A DNA stretch of 64,000 nucleotides from Dallia pectoralis (Eukaryota; Chordata; Actinopteri; Esociformes; Umbridae). The notes under the pieces are model-generated. The model worked only from the letters and a program-made list of their open reading frames with translations, was not told the origin of the DNA and ran no database searches. Shown one piece after another: positions 35,691 through 47,679 of this stretch (positions are counted from its first letter, which is position 1; each line of letters starts with the position of its first letter). Position numbers and translations under genes: made by a program. Location: positions 13,080,738 to 13,144,737 of the forward strand of contig CM055755.1 in NCBI GenBank assembly GCA_029465975.1. The letters run 5' to 3'.

Positions 35691-38600
35691 TCCAGGGTAC
35701 CCGGGTCTTAAAAGTCTTAAAAAGTCTTAAATTTAATATTCGAAAAATAAGGCCTTAAAAGTCTTAAATATCATTTATAAAGTATTAAATTTAGTTTACT
35801 AAGGTCTTAAATTTGTATTGTCCTTTCATAAAATTAAATATCTTAATGTCATAAATAACTTTGTTACGATAGTTTCGTTCAGTTATGTTACGTCAGTTTT
35901 CGACAGTATCGTTACTGTTTACGTAAATGTATTGCCTTACGCTTTTGGCAGTAAACGTGTCTGTCACGTCCATACCATAGAATTAGCTCAAAATGGGAAA
36001 GTGTCGATTTAAACCAACATGGCAGAATAATATAAAATATGACTGGGTTAAACCTGTTCCAGGCAATGACCGCGAGGCTCATTGCCGTTGGTGCCGAAAG
36101 TCTTTTAAACTGGGGACAATGGGAGTTTTAGCTTTGGACTCTCATATGAAAAGCGTGAAGCACATTGCCACTGCTACAGCCCGCCAGCAGCAGGTGCCTA
36201 TAGCACAGTTCTGTGAAAGCTCGTCAGCAACCTCAGGCACGGTGGCTACTGCTAGCAGCAGTGAAGACATCGCACCGTCGGTAGTGCAGCCTCCGTGTGT
36301 GAACCTGCAGGCTCATTGTGGATCTACGCCAACTCTACGGGCAGAGGTGGTTTGGATACTGAAAACCATTTCGGCCCACCACTCATATTCTTCAAATGAA
36401 GAAATTGCCACAATATTCAAAACAATGTTTCCAGACTCTAAGATTGCGTCTTCTTTCGCATGTGGGAGCAACAAGACGGCGTACATCACCAAATTTGGTT
36501 TGGCTCCGTTCATCACAAAACAACTGACTGACCAAGTCAACGACGCCACCTGCTTTGTTGTCATGTTTGACGAAAGCCTCAACAAAACCACAAAGACGAA
36601 ACAGCTAGACCTTCATCTGCGCTACTGGGTCAGTGACCAGGTCCATTCAAGGTATTTTGGGTCACAGTTCATGGGTCATGCAACTGCAGCGGACTTGCTC
36701 AAACATTTCAAAGTAAGTATCGCTCCGAAAACTTATTTGCTAAATAAATCCCAACCTGTCACATTGTAGGCTCAACATGGATGTGGTTTAAAACTTTTCC
36801 GAGGCCACCATTTATCCTAGTTTGCTGAATTCAGTTGAGTACAAAGAAGTATTGTAAAAATTAAGAATATAGAGTTGAGAGAGTAGAGAATAACAAAAAT
36901 ATGATTATGAAAAAAATACTGAACTACTGCTAAATTTATATGTGGTAGTTTTAATTGAAAGAAATCACTAAGAAATATAATATGCAATGTACAGTCCCAA
37001 CAATGTGGTAAAACATAGAGATAGATAAAGACGTTCCTGTATAAAAACATATGTACACATGTCCTAAAGATAGCTTTTGATTTGTAGGAGTGTGTGCGTG
37101 ACCTCGATTTGAGAAAGATGGTCTCTGTGTCCATGGACGGCCCTAACGTCAATTGGCGTTTTTTTGAAATGCTGCAGCAGGAGCATGCAGAGCAGTTTGG
37201 GGGTGCTCAGCTGGCAGTGGTGGGGATTTGTGGCCTCCATACTCTCCATAATGCTTTTAAGAGTGGATTTACTGATTGGCAAATAGAGAAGTTTCTCAGG
37301 GCTCTGCACACTATTTTCCACAATGTCCCGGCAAGAAGAGAAGATTTTTGCAATCTGACTAATTCCAAAGTCTTCGCTCTGCCTTTCTGTGGCCACCGCT
37401 GGGTTGAGAACCTTCCAGTGGTGGAGCGGGCCCTTGTCATCTGGCCGGACATAAAAAAGTATGTTGAGGCAGTCACGAAAAACAGCTCCCTTGCCCTGGG
37501 ACTTCCTCATATGACACTATTTCAGTGGCAACCAAAGATGCGCTTATTACCGCCAAGTTGCATTTCTTCATGGCTGTCTCAAGAAGCATGACACCTTTCC
37601 TCACGAGGTACCAGCCTGATGAGCCTGTGCTGCCTTTCATTGGAAAAGACCTGGCTGAGCTGCTGAAGGTGAATCGTTTCATTGCACTGAGATTATGATT
37701 TTGTATCTGTTTTATTCACAGCCCATAGCACTACTGCTGAGACTGATTAATTTATTTGGCTATTCAAAATTATTGCTTTATTTAAATTATTTGATCATGT
37801 ATAAAATAAATATAAAAGCTGTTTCAGAAATTTTGCCTACATTATAAAAAACATTGAGGATTTAAAACACAATGGCGCCCTCAAAGGCAATGATGATTTG
37901 TGTATTGTTAACGTTTTTGCATTCTCAATAATAAGTATTTTTTTGACTTTACAGAGTTTGCTGAGGCGATTCATCAAAAGAGAACTTTTGAATGATGTCA
38001 CACCTCTCCAAATGGTCCGGCTTGATGTCACTGACAAGCAGTCTAGGGTTCATCCAAGAGCTGTTGACATTGGCATTGGAGCAGAGGCTGTTGTAACGGT
38101 ATTGTGGAAAGAATTGTCTGTTTTTTATGGCCTTTACCTGGCCGATCACTGGGTAAACTGGCAGAAAAAGAGTATCTTGGATCTTAAATACCAGAAATTA
38201 ATAAAAACATTATAATTAGGTTTTTAAAACAATCCCACATCAAAATAATTAAACAAACAAATAGTGCTGGATGGTCGGCTGGCACTATAATTTTTTTCTT
38301 AAGTTCTGACTGCAATATTAACATTCTTGTTAGGAGCTTCAGCGGCAGAGTAGACCCATCGTAGGAGAGCTTTCTATCCTGCAGTTCAGACAGGAATGCA
38401 TGGAGGGTCTCTCCAGAATGGTGAAGAAGATTCAGGAGAAGAGCCCCTTGAGTTACCCGACTGTGAGACAAATGACTTGTCTTAACCCAGCCATGATGTA
38501 TTCAGATCCAGACTTGTGCCAGGGAAAGATGAAGAGTGTAGTCAAAAGGTTTCTTCAAGACAAACAGTTGGCAGGAGGTGTTGCTGCTGGTACATCATTT

Positions 38601-39125
38601 TTATTACATTCTTATAATTAAGTCATGACAGTGGAAACATTGAGGCTTACACCACAAACACAACACAAGCATAAACATACATATACACACATGGAGATAT
38701 ATATATCTCCATTTATCAAACCATAGTTAATTATTTGTTTACTCTTTCTTTAGGTGATCTGATTGCGGCCAAGGGAGCAGAGCTCCGAAGACTGTAGGCT
38801 CTTATGATATTGCACGCATTCTGTGTGTACAGCGAGAATAGAAAGCTGCACTTCATGGAATTTTTTTTCTCTTAGTTCAAAGAGGACCTTTATGCAGCAA
38901 ATGCACATATTTTTGTTATTGTTTTATTGAGATTTATTATAAAACATTTTATTCAAGTCAAGTATTTGGTATGTAATTCTTTTGGTGTTAAATCCTTTCT
39001 AATTTTCCATTATCCTTTATATTTTTGCCGGTATGGCTGCTGAAGTTGGTCTTAAATGTCATCATAAATGGTCTTAAAAAGGTCTTAAAAAGTCTTAAAT
39101 TTAACTTGTGGAAACCTGGGGGAAC
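35691..39125 (+). mobile_element. BED-finger, hAT-like DNA transposon
   Basis: Both ends of this stretch carry clusters of GTCTTAAAA and AGTCTTAAATTTAA in the same orientation (about 35706-35820 and 39050-39105), and between them lies the five-exon transposase-like gene. Outermost CCAGGGTACCC (35692) and GGAAACCTGG (39111) resemble weak inverted ends. I could not confirm an 8-bp duplication, so exact borders are open. It lies on the same strand as the host gene, inside its CUB intron. Confidence 0.7.
35993..38797 (+). pseudogene. Multi-exon transposase-like gene, frameshifted
   Basis: Five exons with good borders: 35993-36712, 37088-37668, 37955-38098, 38334-38589 and 38754-38797, joined in phases 0, 0, 0 and 1. 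Exon 1 starts MGKCRFKPTWQNN, with a BED-type zinc finger (CRWC followed by HMKSVKH). Later come FVVMFDESLN (end of exon 1) and VSMDGPNVNWRFF (exon 2), acidic positions compatible with a DDE/RNase H-like hAT core, then HTLHNAFKSGF and FCGHRWVENLPV. Exon 2 has a one-base frame break near 37500-37512, after which the reading continues in another frame to 37668. Exon 5 ends quickly at TAG 38795, so the C-terminal dimerisation region expected of hAT proteins is missing. Family assignment is by pattern; similar multi-exon proteins are common in fish genomes. Confidence 0.75.
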
Positions 39126-39880
39126 CATGTTCTCCTGTCTGGAACAGATGCTAGAGCTGATGCTCAATCACTTGCTCACCCCCTACTTAATCATTCTCTA
39201 TAATTAGCCGGCAGCCACATACTGTAGTAGTCTCACAGACACTCATATATAGTGTGGGACCATTTGAAGGAGGGAACGGAGATACCTAATTAGAGAGCTC
39301 TCCTTTATTCTCTCTTTTTATTACCCCCCCCTTCCCTTGTAACGCTGTTGAGATTAAAAAGGAATCTTTGGAGAAGAGCAGCTTGCTGCTGTACAACATA
39401 CAGAGAGCAGAAATCTCACTGCCAAGTGTCTCCTCCCACACATGTGACACAAATCTGTTTTTTATTTTATAAGGAAGTGCCACTTGTATTTTTTATTTTA
39501 TAAATGTTGCTTTTAAATAGTATGATGCACACAGTTGTAATAGGAACACAAATTCATAATGTAGTAATTCCCTTTTAAAGGATTATGCTGTTTTTAAAGA
39601 CTATTAATTAAACATACTGCTGCTGTATTGCCAGACAAATGTGTCCTGATCCAGGGATTACATAAGTGTGTTATATACAGTTTGAACTAATGCCAACCCA
39701 CGTGTGATGATACTGTACTGTATTTTGGAGGCATTCCATTATCATGGAGCTTTCAGTATAATGTGATTAGGTTGTGATGACATTTGTGTAATGGGACTAT
39801 TATCCAATGCTGGAACCAGAAGTTCATTAACAGTACATTAACTAGTGCATTGTTTACATCTTGACAACTGTAGCTATAGC
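39126..39880. other. Unique intronic DNA
   Basis: AT-rich, no gene or repeat recognised. Confidence 0.55.
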
Positions 39881-40378
39881 AACACTGTCACGGTCCGTCC
39901 AAGGTGTAGTGCGTGAAGCCATGTGCAGAGCCAATGTATCCGTTTTAACACAGGTTTATTTATATAATCAAAAGTAAAACAAACCGTGAACGGCGGAAAA
40001 TAACTAAACTGTTAAACTAGAAATAATAGTGCGCATAACCAGCGACTTATCCAATAGTCAAATAACAGCACGTCTTCTAATACATTTAACACTCACCTCT
40101 AAATACAACGTGTGACATGTAACAATGCGAAGCAACGAGTGCACTGCTCGCGACCCTCTTATATCCCATTGATTACAAGTGCAAACAGCCGTGAGACAAA
40201 CGTAAACAAGGAAGTGAAACAAGGAAGTGCATCACCGAAATGTAAGTGTAGCAACGCCACCACACCAATCGTGACAGTATCCCCCACTAAAAGGCTAGCT
40301 CCCCAGATAGCCGAACGGAAACACAAAACCAAAACAAGGGAGCAACAGGGAGAGAACCCGCAGTCAAACCCAAAAGGG

Positions 40379-42672
40379 TCAGTCCAGGACCGCAGGTCCA
40401 GCCCTGAAAAGGCCTCGGTGGCTGAGAGGCCGCCATCTAGTGCGGCAGAGAGACCGCCATCTAGTGCGGCAGAGAGTCCGCCATCTTGTGCGGCTCAGAG
40501 TCCGCCGTCTTGTGCGGCGGCCATCGTGAGCGTAGTCGTGGCGGCGGCCATCGTGAGCGTAGTCGTGGCGGCGGCCATCGTGAGCGTAGTCGTGGCGCGG
40601 CCTTCGTGGGCGGCGATGCGGCAGCCATTGTGGGCGGCGATGCGGCAGCCATTGTGGGCGGCGATGCGGCAGCCATTGTGGGCGGCGATGCGGCAGCCAT
40701 TGTGGGTGGCGATGCGGCAGCCATTGTGGGCGGCGATGCGGCAGCCATTGTGGGCTGCGATGCGGCAGCCATTGTGGGCGGCGATGCGGCAGCCATTGTG
40801 GGCTGCGATGCGGCAGCCATTGTGGGCGGCGATGCGGCAGCCATCTTGGGCGGCGTGCGGCAGCCATTGTGGGCGGCGATGCGGCAGCCATTGTGGGGCG
40901 CCAGTGCGGCAGCCATCTTGGGCGGCGATTCGGCAGCCATCTGGGCGGCGATGCGGCAGCCAGTGTGGGCGGTCGGCAGCCAGTGTGCGGCAGCCATTGT
41001 GGGCGGCGATGCGGCAGCCATTGTGGGCGGCGTGCGGCAGCCATTGTGGGCGGCGATGCGGCAGCCATTGTGGGCGGCGATGCGGCAGCCATTGTGGACG
41101 CTGGCGTGACGGTGGCAGCCATCTTGGGCGCTGGCGGGACGACGGCAGCCATCTTGGGCGCTGGCGTGACAGCAACAGCCATCTTGAGCGCTGGCGTGAC
41201 GGCGGGAGCCATCGTGGGCGCTGGCGTGACGGCAACAGCCATCTTGAGCGCCGGCGGGACGACGGCAGCCATCTTGAGCGCTGGCGTGGCGGCAACAGCC
41301 ATCTTGAGCGCTGGCGGAACGGCGGGAGCCATCGTGGACGCTGGCGTGACGGCGGCAGCCATCTTGGGCGCTGGAGGGACGACGGTAGCCATCTTGGGCG
41401 CTGGTGGGACGGCAACAGCCATCTTGAGCGCTGGCGTGACGGCGGGAGCCATCGTGGGCGCTGGCGTGACGGCAACAGCCATCTTGAGTGCCGGCGGGAC
41501 GACGGCAGCCATCTTGAGCGCTGGCGTGACGGCAACAGCCATCTTGAGCGCTGGCGGGACGGCGGGAGCCATCGTGGACGCTGGCGTGACGGCGGCAGCC
41601 ATCTTGGGCGCTGACGGGACGACGGCAGCCATCTTGAGCGCTGGCGTGACGACGGCAGCCATCTTGAGCGCTGGCGTGACGGCAACAGCCATCTTGAGCG
41701 CTGGCGGGACGGCGGGAGCCATCGTGGGTGCTGGCGTGACGGCGGCAGCCATCTTGGGCGCTGGCGGGACGACGGCAGCCATCTTGGGCGCTGGCGTGAC
41801 AGCAACAGCCATCTTGAGCGCTGGCGTGACGGCAACAGCCATCTTGAGCGCTGGCGTGACGGCAACAGCCATCTTGAACGCTGGCGTGACGGCGGGAACC
41901 ATCGTGGACGCTGGCGTGACGGCAACAGCCATCTTGAGCGCTGGCGGGACGGCGGGAGCCATCGTGGGCGCTGGCGTGACGGCGGCAGCCATCTTGGGCG
42001 CCAGCGGGACGACGGCAGCCATCTCAGGCGCTGGCGTGACGGCGGGAGCCATCGTGGGCGCTGGCGTGACGGCAACAGCCATCTTGAGCGCCGGCGGGAC
42101 GACGGCAGCCATCTCAGGCGCTGGCTCCTGTAAATCCAGCCATGTCCTCCACCACGTCCTAATAATGGCCGTGGGCTGGTCATCCAACCCCTCCGGGGGT
42201 TTTTCTGTCCCTGACGTCGGCGGCAGAAAAGGGTCTTCCCACGGCGGGGGTAGTGGCTGTAGCTCCAGGGGTTTTCCTCCCCCTGTCTGCAGCCCCGGAG
42301 CAGTGGGTGGCCGTTCCTGCAGCACCAGGACCGTGGGTGTTCTCTCCGCGGTCCTCCCGGAACACCTCCTTAGCTCCCCCCCAAAAACCTTCTTGGGACG
42401 CCTTCGGGGTGCCCTCTTGCCTTCCTCCGGGAAGGACCGCGGACCGATGTAATCAGCCCTGATAGCTGCATAGGTGGCTCATACCCGAAGTAAGCACGGA
42501 GGCGCCTATACTCCTCTTCGGGCGTCTCCGGCTTACCCCAGTCCCACTGCTCCGTGGTGCGACGGTGAGCTTCATCCTTCGGGGCGCTATAGCTTGCCCC
42601 CCCGAGGAATCCACTCACCATCAGGCTCCGCTGGCTATCTTGTGGGCTTCGCATTCTGTCACGTCCGTCCAA
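40379..42672 (-). pseudogene. Repeat-built gag-like ORF of element B, one frame break
   Basis: Reading leftwards from 42672, the first ~80 residues (GFLGGASYSAPKDEAHRR, TEQWDWGKPETPEEEYRRL, YEPPMQLSG) are clearly the same module as in element A. A one-base shift near 42440-42460 moves the reading into the frame that stays open to 40379 (QERPPTAPGLQ, PPTSGTEKPPEGLD). From about 42120 the frame is made of 10-residue units of the ALKMAVAVTP type, then from about 41095 of 8-residue units. It ends at 40379, after four further near-repeats (RTRWRTLC). No catalytic motif. With the frame break this copy would make a short protein only. Confidence 0.6.
40610..42125. repeat. Two adjoining minisatellites in element B (24 bp, then 30 bp)
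   Basis: 40610-41095: ~20 units of GGCGATGCGGCAGCCATTGT plus GGGC. 41096-42125: ~34 units of GCTGGCGTGACGGCAACAGC plus CATCTTGAGC. Most 30-bp units carry GCCATCTTG (reverse complement CAAGATGGC). Smaller 24-30-bp repeats lie at 40420-40600. The arrays leave up to four frames open at once. Confidence 0.95.
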
Positions 42673-43050
42673 GGTGTAGTGCGTGAAGCCATGTGCAGAG
42701 CCAATGTATCCGTTTTAACACAGGTTTATTTATATAATCAAAAGTAAAACAAACCGTGAACGGCGGAAAATAACTAAACTGTTAAACTAGAAATAATATG
42801 CGCATAACCAGCGACTTATCCAACAGTCAAATAACAGCACGTCTTCTAATACATTTAACACTCACCTCTAAATACAACGTGTGACATGTAACAATGCGAA
42901 GCAACGAGTGCACTGCTCGCGACCCTCTTATATCCCATTGATTACAAGTGCAAACAGCCGTGAGACAAACGTAAACACGGAAGTGAAACAAGGAAGTGCA
43001 TCACCGAAATGTAAGTGTAGCAACGCCACCACACCAATCGTGACAAACAC

Positions 43051-43450
43051 TGGCTTCATAACCACGTGAACACTATATTAGTATATTAGTACACTGATGA
43101 GTACATTATGACCAACATTACAGGTGAAGCAAATAACGTATCATCTTCTAACAAGGATACATGTCAAAGTCTGGGTAGATTAGATGGTAAGAAAACAATC
43201 AGTTCTCGTAGTGAACGTTTTCTTTTACATCATGTGGATAGCTGCGTGCGTGTGCACCGTATACCTGAATAAGTGATGGCACCAGGATGCATTGTAAGAA
43301 GATGACAAGCCAGTAGAGGGAGTGTGATGCTTTAAGCATTGTTTTGCTGGGAAACCCTGGATCTGGGCATTCATGTGGATGTCAATGTGACACGTGCCAC
43401 CTGCTTAAACATTGTTGCAGACCAGGTACAACTCGTCATAGCAATAGTAT
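43051..43450. other. Unique spacer
   Basis: About 400 bp of unremarkable DNA between element B and the 18-bp array. Confidence 0.5.
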
Positions 43451-43454
43451 TCCC

Positions 43455-45560
43455 TGTAGTACAGACTGTGATTATAATACAGACTATAATAAAGACTGTG
43501 ATGATAATACAGACGGAAGATAATACAGTCTGTGATTATAATACAGACCGTGATGATAGTAGAGACTGTGATGATAATACAGACTGTGATGATAATACAG
43601 ACTGTGATGATAATACAGATTGTGATGATAATAGAGACTGTAATGATAATACAGACTGTGATTATAATACAGACTATAATAAAGACTGTGATTATAATAC
43701 ATACTGTGATGATAATACAGACTGTGATGATAATACAGACTGTGATGATAATACAGACTGTGATGATAATACAGACCGTGATGATAATACAGACTGTGAT
43801 GATAATACAGACGGAAGATAATACAGTTTGTGATGATAATACAGACCGTGATGATAGTAGAGACTGTGATGATAGTAGAGACTGTGATAATAATACGGAC
43901 TGTGATGATAGTAGAGACTGTAATGATAATACAGACTGTGATTATAATACAGACTGTGATGATAATACAGACCGTGATGATAATACAGACTGTGATGATA
44001 GTAGAGACTGTAATGATAATACAGACTGTGATTATAATACAGACTGTGATGATAATACAGACCGTGATGATAATACAGACTGTGATGATAGTAGAGACTG
44101 TGATGATAGTAGAGACTGTAATGATAATACAGACTGTGATTATAATACAGACTATAAAAAAGACTGTGATTATAATACAGACCGTGATGATAATACAGAC
44201 TGTGATGATAGTAGAGACTGTGATGATAGTAGAGACTGTGATGATAGTAGAGACTGTGATAATAGTAGAGACTGTGATGATAATACAGACGGAAGATAAT
44301 ACAGTCTGTGATTATAATACAGACCGTGATGATAGTAGAGACTGTGATGATAATACAGACTGTGATGATAATACAGACTGTGATGATAATACAGATTGTG
44401 ATGATAATAGAGACTGTAATGATAATACAGACTGTGATTATAATACAGACTATAATAAAGACTGTGATGATAATACAGACGGAAGATAATACAGTCTGTG
44501 ATTATAATACAGACCGTGATGATAGTAGAGACTGTGATGATAATACAGACTGTGATGATAATACAGATTGTGATGATAATAGAGACTGTAATGATAATAC
44601 AGACTGTGATTATAATACAGACTATAATAAAGACTGTGATGATAATACAGACTGTGATGATAATACAGACTGTGATGATAATACAGACCGTGATGATAAT
44701 ACAGACTGTGATGATAATACAGACGGAAGATAATACAGTTTGTGATGATAATACAGACCGTGATGATAGTAGAGACTGTGATGATAGTAGAGACTGTGAT
44801 AATAATACGGACTGTGATGATAGTAGAGACTGTAATGATAATACAGACTGTGATTATAATACAGACTGTGATGATAATACAGACCGTGATGATAATACAG
44901 ACTGTGATGATAGTAGAGACTGTAATGATAATACAGACTGTGATTATAATACAGACTGTGATGATAATACAGACCGTGATGATAATACAGACTGTGATGA
45001 TAGTAGAGACTGTGATGATAATACAGACTGTGATGATAATACAGACTGTGATGATAGTAGAGACTGTAATGATAATACAGACTGTGATTATAATACAGAC
45101 TATAAAAAAGACTGTGATTATAATACAGACCGTGATGATAATACAGACTGTGATGATAGTAGAGACTGTAATGATAATACAGACTGTGATTATAATACAG
45201 ACTATAAAAAAGACTGTGATTATAATACAGACCGTGATGATAATACAGACTGTGATGATAGTAGAGACTGTGATGATAGTAGAGACTGTGATGATAATAC
45301 AGACCGTGATGATAATACAGACTGTGATGATAGTAGAGACTGTGATTATAATACAGACTGTGATGATAGTAGAGACTGTGATGATAATACAGACTGTGAT
45401 GATACTAGAGACTGTGATGATAATACAGACTTTGATGATAATACAGACTGTGATGATAGTAGAGACTGTGATAATAGTAGAGACTGTGATGATAATAGAG
45501 ACTGTGTTGATAATACAGACTGTGATGATAGTAGAGACTGTAATGATAATACAGACTGAT
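43455..45560. repeat. 18-bp minisatellite, ~115 units, with higher-order blocks
   Basis: Unit TGATGATAATACAGACTG with variants (GATAGTAGAGAC, GATTATAATACAGAC, GACTATAATAAAGAC). The marker GACGGAAGATAATACAGT recurs at about 43511, 43810, 44289, 44479 and 44724, splitting the array into blocks whose internal order of variants is repeated. Frames are open on both strands (DCDDNT one way, TVCIII the other) because 18 is divisible by three. Confidence 0.96.
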
Positions 45561-47295
45561 GATAGTAGAGATTTTTTGTGTTTTTTACATAATCGGCATC
45601 GGCCAATATTCAAGTATATAAAGCCGATTATTAGGCAGGTGCATGCGCGGGCAGCATAGTGTTGTTGTTGTGGAACCGCGGTAAAGATAGTTTTATATTC
45701 CCATTCACACATTCGCCTATAGATGCACTAACTATAACATAGATAGAAAATACTGTAGCGCTCGGTAAACAGAGTAGTTAGGGACCAACGTAAAAGGGTT
45801 TTAGTTAGTTAGAGCAGGTTTTAGTTTTTAGTTAGAGCAGGTTTTAGTTGAGATAACAGATTTACCCGAATAAAGGCACCGCCTAATGACCAATCAATTC
45901 TCGATTGAATATGGCGTCACCATTCTTAGAAGATGCCATTGAGCTCGGTGCATGAATAGTGGGAGGTTCACTTAAAAGAGCAAGGATATTCAGGGACCGA
46001 CAAAACCGTTTGCTTTTCCAGATGACTATCTTTATGAAAGATATAGGTTCTCAGCAGAGGGACTGACGTATCTTAGTCAGCTACTTTCGCCAGACCTTTC
46101 GCCAGTAAACAGGATGGCTCTGCCCAGCATTCTCCCACAGGAGAGCCCTTGGTAGCATATGCGTCACTTCAGCATTACAGGATGTTATGAATATAAAATG
46201 CATGTATTTTATTATTTTATTATTATTTTCATCTGTAAAGCACATTGAAATGCTTCTATGTATGAATTGTGCTATACAAATAAACTTGCTTGCTTGCTTG
46301 CTACTTGAGCCGTATGTTGCCAGTGCTAATGTAAATTAAATGCAGCATTTGGTTTGAATTGGTTTGAATGATGTTCTAATTCTTTATTTGTTCCCAAGAT
46401 CGCTTCACACTGCCAGGGTTGCAACTGAAGGTCTCCAGCAATAATAATGACACGAGACAATTCATCTCAGCAACACATTGCTTTAATTGAGTACACATGT
46501 ATAATTATAGTAAAATCTAGTCCTGCATTAATGAAGGGGCAGTGATAGTGATGAGTCTGTAACTTATGCATTCATGCAGTCTGCAATCTTTTGCCAGCTT
46601 TCCTAACTCTTTTTGGCGGCAGCAACTGTGTTGCTTTTCGCTAGTATGACCGTTTTTTTATTCTTTTTAATTTTTCAATTACCGGTATACTGATTTGCTC
46701 CTCTTGCGTTAAATAAGATGCTCTACGATTGTCCATGTCTGCGATTGGTGGTATGGCGCAAACTCTGCACATTTTATGTGAACCAGCTTGTAGATAGATT
46801 GTGAAATCCTGGGTTGAATGAACAAATTGATAACCACTGTCGTGACATCTCTTAGTTAGATCTCAAGCGTCAGGTTAGGTGATGCCAGTTAACAGAAATT
46901 AATCCAGGGCATGTTGAACTTGCTTCGTAGTACAGGCATCTGGTGTCTCAGACCTAAAAAAGTCCCTGATTCGAGGGTTGCAATGCTGTCCAGAGTTTAG
47001 GTGATTTAGATGCTTATCATTAAGCTGTGAGTCTGTAAACGTATCACCAATTCTAAATGAATGTATGTAAGACATACGCACCTCTCATATACCATTACAT
47101 CCCACTATATCCAATTATATCCCATTATATCAGATTCTCGCTACGCATTGTATGTATACAATTCAATTTTGTGTAGATATTGTGGAGTCTGTCTGTGGTC
47201 TGTCACCAGCTGCATCATTACATCATGGACATGTTGGTATGTAGAAGTTAATGTAATTATCTGAGTCCTTAACTGAACCATGTCGTTCCCTGCAG
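45561..47295. other. Intronic DNA with small repeat remnants
   Basis: A short duplication of TTAGTTAGAGCAGGTTTTAG lies at 45805-45850. CATAATCGGCATCGGCCAAT at about 45588 looks like an end of an old DNA transposon, but I cannot place it. No gene seen. Confidence 0.5.
46205..46300 (+). mobile_element. L2-type LINE/SINE 3' tail
   Basis: CTGTAAAGCACATTGAAATG followed by GTGCTATACAAATAAA and a (CTTG)n end is the typical tail shared by L2-clade LINEs and the SINEs that borrow it. Nothing further upstream was recognised. Confidence 0.6.
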
Positions 47296-47488
47296 GTGAT
47301 AAATATGAGCCTGTGGGAAGGAGAGCGGATGAAGTTTATGGATCTGGGGGGCAGCGAACTTTCTGTTCTTGCTAACGAGTCCATCCTGATGAAAGGGCTG
47401 GTTGTACGGAGCCGGAGCAACCAGATTGCTATTCACTACTACAGCCAGAGACAGAGCCAGCCTGGATCCTTCCTGCTAAGATATCAAG
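47296..47488 (+). CDS. sez6: SEZ6-family protein, second half of CUB domain 1
   Basis: Acceptor TTCCCTGCAG (ends 47295), donor CAAG|GTCAGA (after 47488). 193 bp, starting in phase 0 and ending in phase 1, so it continues the exon at 24076-24203 exactly. The product (VINMSLWEGERM, DLGGSELSVLANESILMKG, VVRSRSNQIAIHYYS, GSFLLRYQ) follows the SEZ6-family CUB1 pattern: an N-glycosylation site NMS, LANxSxLxxGxVxRSxxNQ and the closing FxLxYQ strand. The next exon should encode a sushi domain beginning in phase 1; I did not find it before the end of the window. Only 24 bp after the donor, intronic tandem repeats begin. Confidence 0.93.
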
Positions 47489-47679
47489 GTCAGAGGGCAA
47501 CCAAGCAATCAAAAACTATTATGACTATAACAAACTATGCAGTACATTCACAAACTATACAGTAGTTTACACACCCCAGTTTTTGTAATGTAAAAAAATT
47601 AGACAAAGATAAATCATGACATAACTTTTTCCACCTTTAATGTGACCTATAACCTGAACTTTCAATTGAAAACAAACTG

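Larger units (their letters stand above)
39886..43045 (-). mobile_element. Complete short LTR element B
   Basis: LTRs are 39886-40276 (391 bp) and 42657-43045 (389 bp), nearly identical with a few indels and substitutions. They begin TGTCACG and end CGTGACA. Flanking 5-bp duplications AACAC are perfect (39881-39885 and 43046-43050). Read on the minus strand, a polypurine tract (TTAGTGGGGGATAC) abuts the LTR at 40277. The interior is 2.4 kb with one repeat-rich minus-strand frame and no polymerase genes. Same family as element A: the conserved module, the 3' segment GGCTGGACCTGCGG and GAGCTAGCCTT are shared. Confidence 0.95.

Noticed and set aside
35486..35758. GC-rich frame just left of the hAT-like element, considered as a host exon.
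   Set aside because: No acceptor/donor pair in phase and no recognisable sequence; its end runs into the transposon terminus.
40495..42452. Several long frames on both strands of element B (up to 562 aa).
   Set aside because: They are other frames of the 24- and 30-bp arrays. Only the minus-strand frame linked to the conserved module has element context.
43532..45712. Long frames on both strands in the 18-bp array (up to 420 aa).
   Set aside because: Explained by a unit of six codons without stops; no start context, domains or splice sites.
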